Of a stretch of 40,142 nt of DNA, positions 33,380 to 40,142 are shown in pieces. Source of the stretch: Nemertoderma westbladi (lineage: Eukaryota > Xenacoelomorpha > Nemertodermatida > Nemertodermatidae); assembly GCA_032718475.1 (NCBI GenBank), contig JAUCBJ010001065.1, positions 1 to 40,142 on the forward strand, written 5' to 3'. The notes below the pieces were generated by a model. That model was not told where the DNA came from and made no database searches. It worked only from the letters and a program-made list of their open reading frames with translations. The translations under genes were made by a program, and so were the position numbers. Positions within the stretch are counted from its first letter, which is position 1. The number at the start of each line of letters is the position of its first letter.

Positions 33380-33419
33380 CTGAAAAAAAAGATAAATAAA
33401 TATAATATAAAAAAAACAT

Positions 33420-33497
33420 GCTAGACAACAGGAAAATATTCATAGATTGGGGTACACTATTAGGACGATCACTGGCACTAGTGGACATATTGTTTGT
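33420..33497 (-). CDS. Possible first coding exon (ATG)
   Basis: A possible acceptor (TATATTTTAAAG) precedes ACAAACAATATG; the ATG at 33488-33486 opens MSTSASDRPNSV. Several weak A|GT donors in phase 1 follow, any of which would match the phase of the next candidate exon. Further upstream, CTACCG|GTAAGG at about 33581 looks like the donor of a 5' UTR exon. The gene model is tentative and the 3' end of this exon is not determined. Confidence 0.3.
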
Positions 33498-33582
33498 CTT
33501 TAAAATATAACAACTTGAGTTATCATGAAATATTAATCGTTTTAATTTTATTAGTCAAGCAAGTTAAGTAGAAAACCTTACC

Positions 33583-33977
33583 GGTAGGTATGTACAGCAG
33601 TACAACAAAGTGAAAAGTAACCGAGACCTAGCGTTGCATGCAAACAGTGATCAGTGGACGGCAGTCAGCTGACCGGTAGGTTTCGCCTCAAAATGGAAGG
33701 CATTCTCAAGGGGCCAAGCCGGGAAATGTCAATAAGAGAGAAGAAGTTCAAAGGGAGAAGGGAAGGGCAATGTGACAAAGAAAGGGGATTGTACAGTAAT
33801 TAACTGGGAAGCAGCACCACAAACTTCCGCCAATCACGTTTCTGCTTGCTAATTAAGGGCCGACGCGTTCGAATATAATACATTTCGAACTTTTGCAGAA
33901 TCAGCGCTGGCTCATACAAATCAATATGCGACCGACAAAGCATTCCATTAGGTCCGATTAGTATTTTGATTTGTAGT
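33583..33977. other. Possible promoter-side region, no gene seen
   Basis: Mixed-composition DNA upstream (minus-strand sense) of the GTAAGG donor at 33581. It may hold a 5' UTR exon or promoter for the minus-strand transcript. No clear TATA or initiator could be assigned. Confidence 0.3.
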
Positions 33978-34360
33978 TTTATACTTATATCAAAGTGTGA
34001 TATATTTTATCACAGGTTTCGTCACGACCACCAACCCCCCCCCCCCCCCCCCCCCCCCGTCATGTAACAGGTCTAGAATAACTTTGTAGATTTTCAGTTT
34101 GAAAACCAACATAAATAAATATACTAAATTCAGCCTTCTCCAGGGGAAATTGGACGCAAATAACAGTTGATTATGAGCAAAAATCAAATAATAACCTGTG
34201 TCATAGACTCTCGTTTATTGTTTTGGTAAGACTAGTCTGGCTCTATAACGAGCTCTTTTCTCTAAATTGATAACTAATATTGCTGAAACGCCAAGGAGTA
34301 TTGTGTGTCCATCCCCCCCCCCCCCCCCCCCCTCTCAATCCAGCAGTTATAGTATTATAC
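33978..34360 (+). repeat. Dispersed repeat, copy C
   Basis: The least interrupted copy of the A/B/C family. It contains a 24-C tract at 34035-34058 and a 20-C tract at 34313-34332, with the shared CTCCAGGGGAAATTGGAC block between. Same orientation as B, opposite to A. Confidence 0.85.
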
Positions 34361-34439
34361 AAGCTGGCAAGCCTGGAAGGTTCACGGTCCTCCTACTTAA
34401 TCAGTACAATAATAATACGTTTTCGTTCGGGTAGGCCTA

Positions 34440-34800
34440 TGTTTCCTTTTCACTTGTTCCCATCGTACAGTCGTAGGCGACCTCATGCTCCTGTGCTCAT
34501 CCCACCACGACCACGACCACCAGTTACGAGTTGGGTAGGCGTCTACCGGCAACCGGTAAGTAATTACGCGCCACACGACGTCATCCCGCCATCCGCCAAC
34601 ATTTATACCGGTACGGTAAGCCTACCACCTACCGGCTGGCTACCATCGCACCGTAGGTCTACCGCCTACGCCTACCGGTCAACCGGTAACGGTAGGCTAC
34701 CGCGTACCGGTACAGCGGTACTCAAAGTCGTACCGGTATTGTCGTAATTGACAAATGCAGGATTAAACCGTAACCCGTTCCAGTACCGGTACCATATGCA
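34440..34800. other. CpG-containing ACCGGT-rich segment
   Basis: Unusually GC-rich for this window, with many TACCGG/ACCGGT and CCTACCG motifs on both strands. A 155-codon plus-strand frame (34280-34747) runs through it and through poly-C, but its composition simply follows the repeats. A CpG-island-type regulatory region or a decayed short-motif repeat are both possible. Confidence 0.5.
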
Positions 34801-35340
34801 TCTGAACGACTGGACGGTTAATCTCATAGCATAGCTGCATAGGCCTACTGGTAGTCAGTGCGAAGTCGCCTGCGAACATGGCGAAATATTATATTTACTG
34901 CTAGGGCTAGGCTAGGACCTACTGCTGTACTGACCTATGACAGTATGAAGATAGGCAGATAGGCCTACAGTGGTCAGGTAGTACCGGTCCGGTATGCCTA
35001 CTACAGGCAGACAATCAGACAGTACTAGCAGTGCTAATTAATTACCTTAATTAAATCTTCAATTAGGTCATAATGTAGGTCCAAATTTAAAAATCGGCCT
35101 CCGTTAATCGATTTACAAATAATTCAGGTACCTCCATGCCAAATATCAGAATCATTCATTGCGTTCCCTATGACAAGATAGCTTTTTCCTAAACCATGCG
35201 AAAACACGCAAATATAGCGCTCACATCGCACAAATACCATCTCGACACCCAATTTTTTGTATGAGCCTTCGCCATCCCTATATCTAACTTTTGTCCAAAT
35301 TTTGTTTCGATTGATTAATAAATAACTGAGATATCGCTCT
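34801..35340. other. Unremarkable intergenic sequence
   Basis: No gene, structured RNA or clear repeat seen, apart from a few more ACCGGT/AGGCCTAC motifs up to about 35000. Confidence 0.5.
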
Positions 35341-35389
35341 GGACACACACACACACACACACACACACTAACACACACACACACACACA
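35341..35389. repeat. (CA)n microsatellite
   Basis: An ACAC dinucleotide run with one interruption (CACTAACAC). The minus-strand frame across it is low complexity only. Confidence 0.95.
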
Positions 35390-35429
35390 TTACGGTAATA
35401 ATGGTCACCTATGTCAAGGACCGTGAACC

Positions 35430-35770
35430 AAAATAGCCTTTTCACCATAAAAAGGTCGCGTATAGCCCTGCTGCACCTCATTTATGGTAAAAGGTATTAA
35501 ACAAATTAATGCAAAGGCCATAAATAATATATGGCAAAAGCTGGTTTATTTCTTGTGATTCACCATAAAATATTTACGGCAAAATAGGAGCTGCTCTGCT
35601 ATAATATAGGCGGTAAACCTCTATAATAAAGTTATGGCGAAAATCTGTGGATTTCCTGGTTCGCCATAAAATAATTATGGTGAAATTGACCCTGCTGTCT
35701 TTAGTTCACCATGGAACATGTTATGGCTAAAATACGTTTATATCTGGTGATTCACCATGTACATGCTATG
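35430..35770. repeat. Degenerate CCATAAAAT/ATGGC repeats
   Basis: Recurrent TTCACCATAAAAT-type motifs followed by TTATGGC/TTACGGC and AAAAT, for example near 35563, 35660, 35717 and 35752. Spacing is irregular (35-110 bp). CCATAA and TTATGG are mutually complementary, so each unit can form a small hairpin. Confidence 0.55.
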
Positions 35771-35774
35771 ATTT

Positions 35775-37190
35775 TTGCTATGGGGGTATTCCTGGTCACT
35801 GATTTCATTTCGAGGTCAGTTTTCACTTTTAGTGAAATCTAGTTTTTCTGTATGTCTCTCTGTCGGTCTTTCGGACTATCCGACAATCTATCCGTCGAAT
35901 ATGAAGGTCACACCATCGAGGTCAAAGTTTAGTTATAGGGGTTTTCCTGTTCGCAGAATTCATTTCTATTGTCAGTTTTATCGTTTGATGATTTCCAAGT
36001 TGTCTGTTTGGCTGTCTGTTATATTTTGACGGACAGACATACAAACAGAAACGACAAGGCCAAATTTGAATACTGACATCAGAAATGAAGTCACCGACCA
36101 AGAAAACCCATATAGGAATTTTTTTAGACAGATAGTATTCTTTTTATTGACGGGCAGACCGACAGTCCATCGGATAGAGAACCATTTCGAGAAGTATGAC
36201 AGATCTTGCTAAACCGTTTTCAAATTTGGAATCTTGATATAAATCTGTTCTAGATGAAATATGGAAAACTTTTTTTAAAACTAAATAAACTAATATTGCA
36301 ATTCATTGTTACACAAATTGACAAATAACATAGTAAACAATAACATGACAAATAACGTGTTAACAAATATTGCAATACTTCTTAACTAAAATTTTCGATA
36401 TGGGGGGTTTCTGGGGTGGTGATTGTATTTCCGATGTCAGTTTTGACGTTTGATGAATTCCAGTCTGTCACTCTGGCTGTTTGTCGGTCAATCTGTCTGT
36501 CTGTCAGTCAATAATTAAGGAAACACACTACCGAACTGAAATTTAGGTTATGGGGGTTTTCCTGGTCGGTGATTTCAATACCGAAGTTAGTTTTGACGTT
36601 TGAAGAATTCCAGACTGTCTAACTGTCAGTCTATCTGTTTATCAGACAATCTGTCCGTCTGTCAGTCAAAATTTAGGAAAGGACACGACATCGCTAAAAA
36701 TTGATTTAAAGGGGTTTTCCTGGTCGGTGATTCCATTTCTGATGTCAATATTTAAATATATTGGCTTTGTATTGGGTCTGTATTCATGTCGGTCTGTCCG
36801 TCAAAATATAACAGACGGACAGACATCCTAATAGACCATTTAGAATCCTTTAACCGTTAAAACGGACATAAGAAATGGAATCATAGACCAGGAAAACCTC
36901 TACAACAACATTTTCAGTTGTGTATTTCATTCATTACTTTTTGACTGACAGACAGGCCAACAAACAGAAAGACAGACAGACAGACAGATAGACATGCAGG
37001 CAGGCAGGCAGAATGACAGACAATCTAGAATACATGAAACGTTGAGACTGACATTATAAATGTGATCACTAAACGGGAAAATTCCTACAGTATGGCAAAA
37101 TTGTACATTGCATGTTTCTTAAATTTTGTCAGACTGACCGACTGACAGACAAACAGACAGCTATAACTCGAGAGCTAAAATAGATCTCGC
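35775..37190. repeat. Degenerate direct and inverted TTTTCCTGGTCGGTGATT repeats
   Basis: A diverged unit of about 150 bp: GGGGGTTTTCCTGGTCGGTG, ATTTCATTTC, GATGTCAGTTTTGACGTTTG, AATTCCAG, then GTCTGTC-type tetranucleotides. Plus-orientation copies start near 35778, 35935, 36398, 36549 and 36708. Reverse-orientation copies (GACAGACA, then GACATCAGAAATG, then ACCAGGAAAACC) lie near 36029-36115, 36780-36905 and 36950-37090. No gene is supported. The family is unknown to me. Confidence 0.7.
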
Positions 37191-37423
37191 ATTGTCGTTT
37201 TCAGATTTGAAATTATTAATAAATATTATTAATTAGAAATATATTTATAAATTAAACTGAAATTAAACGAACTGACACCGACAGAAAATTTAATTTCGTT
37301 AAAAAAAATGGGAACACCTTGTAGAACATTGTTCTGAAATCTTCCAATAAAATAAATTGTATTTGCACTTGATAATAGAAACAATAAATAGCGGTATGAT
37401 TTTGTTGGAATGATTTGGTACAG

Positions 37424-37767
37424 ATATGAACAGAGAAGACGCACAACCTGCGCAGATGGAGTTGCCAATGATTGCCAGATGCTCCAATTGCACAGATGAT
37501 GAAGGCCGGGAAACCAAAAAAAGGAAAGCAATTGAGAGAGAGGAGTCACCTAAGAAAAGAAATCGCGTTTCAAATAAACGACCCTGGACTAAGGAGGAGA
37601 GGGAGGCCGTAATGAAAGGATTACGAGCTACAAAAACAACGGAACTCCCTGGAAAAAAGGTCATAGAGTCTATACGATCAACAACATTTCCCGTCTTAAA
37701 AGATAGAACTTGGAGAAATATAAAAGACTATATAAGAAATAACAAAAACTCGCTAGTGCAATTTTGA
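37424..37767 (+). CDS. Basic protein with Myb/SANT-like segment, probable last exon
   Basis: 113 codons from the ATG at 37426 to TGA. The N-terminal half is charged with likely nuclear-localisation runs (KKRK at 31-34, PKKRNR at 42-47). Residues 52-107 form a helix-rich, tryptophan-spaced segment: RPWTKEE with W54, ELPGKK, then RTWRNIKDYIRN with W96. This resembles the Myb/SANT-like C-terminal module seen in many predicted aquatic-animal proteins, some of them transposon-linked. A GGTACAG acceptor directly before 37424 suggests that this is the 3' exon of a longer gene, with the upstream part not found among the repeats at 35.4-37.2 kb. AATAAA lies at 37873-37878. DNA binding is inference. 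It may be a host gene or a domesticated or decayed transposon exon. Confidence 0.55.
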
Positions 37768-38120
37768 TTGACAATTATGAACTCAAAAGAACTTAGATAA
37801 GTTTTTCCATAGTATTTCTTTGTTGTTGTCTTTATTACATTATAAATATTGTTAGGTCCGCGTAGCAAGGCAAATAAATATAAAATTGATGATTGATGTA
37901 CAATTAATACAACCTATTAAGCATTAAAGTTAGAATTATTTTCCATCGCAGAAATAATGTTGCCTTGTTGCTTGCATTTGTAAAATTTAAACTTTTAGAT
38001 TTATAAATTTAGTATAATCTAATAATAAACATTTTGTACATTAATAGTTTAAATGTTCTGTATGTTCTATATTCTACATTGAATAATTTATTAAATAAAT
38101 AAGAAACATTCGAAATTTAA
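37768..38120. other. 3' flank, AT-rich
   Basis: Holds the AATAAA of the SANT-like exon and further AATAAA-like motifs near 38095. No other feature seen. Confidence 0.5.
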
Positions 38121-40142
38121 TTGTTTCAACGGACCTCCAGACACACATCTTCCAATAATATGTCATCCCATCCCAGCTATTCTAGATTTAGTAATAAACC
38201 TAAGGTCCTCAATTCCGCTATGTTTCAACGGATCTCCAGACACACATCTACCAATAATATGTCATCCCATCCCAGCTATTCTAGATTTAGTAATAAACCT
38301 AAGGTCCTCAATTCCGCTATGTTTCAACGGACCTCCAGACACACATCTACTTATAATATGTCATCCCATCCCAGGTATTCTAGATTTACTAATAAACCTA
38401 AGGTCCTCAATTCCGCTATGTTTCACCGGACCTCCAGACACACATCTACCAATAATATGTCATCCCATCCCAGGTATTCTAGATTTACTAATAAACCTAA
38501 GGTCCTCAATTCCGCTATGTTTCAACGGACCTCCAGACACACATCTTCCAATAATATGTCATCCCATCCCAGCTATTCCAGATTTACTAATAAACCTAAG
38601 GTCCTCAATTCCGCTATGTTTCAACGGACCTCCAGACACACATCTACCAATAATATGTCATCCCATCCCAGCTATTCAAGATTTACTAATAAACCAAAGG
38701 TCCTTAATTCCGCTGTTTCAACGGACCTCCAGTCACACATCTACCAATAATATGTCATCCCATCCCAGCTATTCTAGAATTACTAATAAACCTAAGGTCC
38801 TCAATTCCGCTATGTTTCAACGGACCTCCAGACACACATCTACCAATAATATGTCATCCCATCCCAGCTATTCTAGATTTAGTAATAAACCGAAGGTCCT
38901 CAATTCCGCTATGTTTCAACGGACCTCCAGACACACATCTACCAATAATATGTCATCCCATCCCAGCTATTCTAGATTTACTAATAAACCAAAGGTCCTT
39001 AATTCCGCTGTTTCAACGGACCTCCAGTCACACATCTACCAATAATATGTCATCCCATCTCAGCTATTCTAGAATTACTAATAAACCTAAGGTCCTCAAT
39101 TCCGCTATGTTTCAACGGATCTCCAGACACACATCTTCCAATAATGTCATCCCATCCCATCCCATCCCAGCTATTCTAGATTTAGTAATAAACCTAATGT
39201 CCTCAATTCCGCTATGTTTCAACGGATCTCCAGTCACACATCTACCAATAATATGTCATCACATCCCAGCTATTCTAGATTTACTAATAAACCTAAGGTC
39301 CTCAATTCCGCTATGTTTCACCGGACCTCCAGACACACATCTACCAATAATATGTCATCCCATCCCAGCTATTCTAGATTTAGTAATAAACTTAAGGTCC
39401 TCAATTGCGCTATGTTTCAACGGATCTCCAGACACAAATCTACCAATAATATGTCATCCCATCCCAACTATTCCAGATTTACTAATAAACCTAAGGTCCT
39501 CAATTCCGCTGTTTCAACGGACCTCCAGTCACACATCTACCAATAATATGTCATCCCATCCCAGCTATTCTAGAATTACTAATAAACCTAAGGTCCTCAA
39601 TTCCGCTATGTTTCAACGGACCTCCAGTCACACATCTACCAATAATATGTCATCCCATCCCAGCTATTCTAGATTTAGTAATAAACCGAAGGTCCTCAAT
39701 TCCGCTATGTTTCAACAGACCTCCAGACACACATCTACCAATAATATTTCATCCCATCCCAGCTATTCTAGATTTACTAATAAACCTAAGGTCCTCAATT
39801 CCGCTATGTTTCAACGGATCTCCAGACACACATCTTCCAATAATGTCATCCCATCCCATCCCATCCCAGCTATTCTAGATTTAGTAATAAACCTAATGTC
39901 CTCAATTCCGCTATGTTTCAACGGATCTCCAGTCACACATCTACCAATAATATGTCATCCCATCCCAGCTATTCTAGATTTACTAATAAACCTAAGCTCC
40001 TCAATTCCGCTATGTTTCACCGGACCTCTAGACACACATCTACCAATAATATGTCATCCCATCCCAGCTATTCTAGATTTACTAATAAACCTAAGCTCCT
40101 CAATTCCGCTATGTTTCAACAGACCTCCAGACACACATCTAC
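38121..40142. repeat. 99-bp tandem array running off the window
   Basis: About 20 units of 99 bp, each with TGTTTCAACGGACCTCCAGA, CACACATCTACCAATAATATG, TCATCCCATCCCAGCTATTC and AATAAACCTAAGGTCCTCAA. Because 99 is divisible by three, a 33-residue repeat (MFQRTSRHTSTNNMSSHP...) reads through several units, up to 209 codons. Some units lack the AT of TATG (near 38715, 39010 and 39510), which shifts the frame to a stop. Other units (39145, 39845) lack the AT of AATATG and carry extra CATCC copies. No function is visible. Confidence 0.9.

Noticed and set aside
34280-34747. 155-codon plus-strand frame
   Set aside because: It starts in repeat copy C, reads through a poly-C tract as polyproline, and continues through ACCGGT-rich repeats. 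No domain is seen.
35124-35408. Minus-strand frame containing a Cys-Val run
   Set aside because: The run is the (CA)n microsatellite translated; the rest has no recognisable feature.
37229-37664. Overlapping minus-strand frames of 106 and 121 codons
   Set aside because: They are antisense shadows of the SANT-like exon. The plus-strand frame has the recognisable tryptophan-spaced motif and basic stretches.

Overview
The window looks like repeat-dense, AT-rich nuclear DNA from an animal, most likely an aquatic invertebrate. The reasons are splice-site-like signals around short exons, a non-LTR retrotransposon remnant, a tRNA-like SINE promoter, several kinds of satellite and minisatellite, and no operon or ribosome-binding-site architecture. 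The species cannot be read from the sequence. Almost everything here is mobile or tandemly repeated DNA. The only substantial protein-coding locus is a very large transposon-type gene on the minus strand.

Layout. 1-13502: eight head-to-tail copies (first and last incomplete) of a ~1.7 kb satellite, each carrying a 15-bp-stem hairpin. 13505-14400: decayed LINE fragment on the minus strand. 14500-14680: one copy (A, inverted) of a dispersed repeat also present at 29375-29998 (B) and 33978-34360 (C). 14700-17000: AT-rich DNA with duplicated segments. 17101-18560: 49-bp minisatellite, interrupted by a foldback-type element (18750-21267) whose ~270-310 bp inverted arms enclose fourteen ~130-bp repeats; a stray minisatellite unit reappears at ~21282.

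21397-29004, minus strand: a Helitron-like element (HLE) gene. The same reading frame holds an OTU-type cysteine protease module (28462-29004), one TAA stop, and then a 2354-codon frame with an N-terminal cysteine cluster, a Rep/HUH nuclease with a two-tyrosine motif, a PIF1-like helicase, and a C-terminal GIY-YIG nuclease-like domain. A good splice acceptor lies just upstream of the OTU start (29033/29034). A candidate small exon at 33287-33379 is phase-compatible with it, which would place the 12-bp VNTR of 30182-32457 inside an intron.

29480-29740: tRNA-like SINE inside repeat copy B. 34440-34800: CpG-containing DNA rich in ACCGGT motifs. 35400-37190: degenerate direct and inverted repeats with GTCT/GACA tracts. 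37424-37767: a probable terminal exon encoding a basic protein with a Myb/SANT-like segment. 38121-40142: a 99-bp tandem array that runs off the window.

Working together: the OTU, Rep, helicase and GIY-YIG modules would be the mobility machinery of one rolling-circle-type transposon. The other repeats are probably passengers, relics or terminal structures of that element and its neighbours. The features deserving most attention are the GIY-YIG fusion, the single in-frame stop, and an exact 26-bp piece of the helicase gene found at the edge of the nearby minisatellite.
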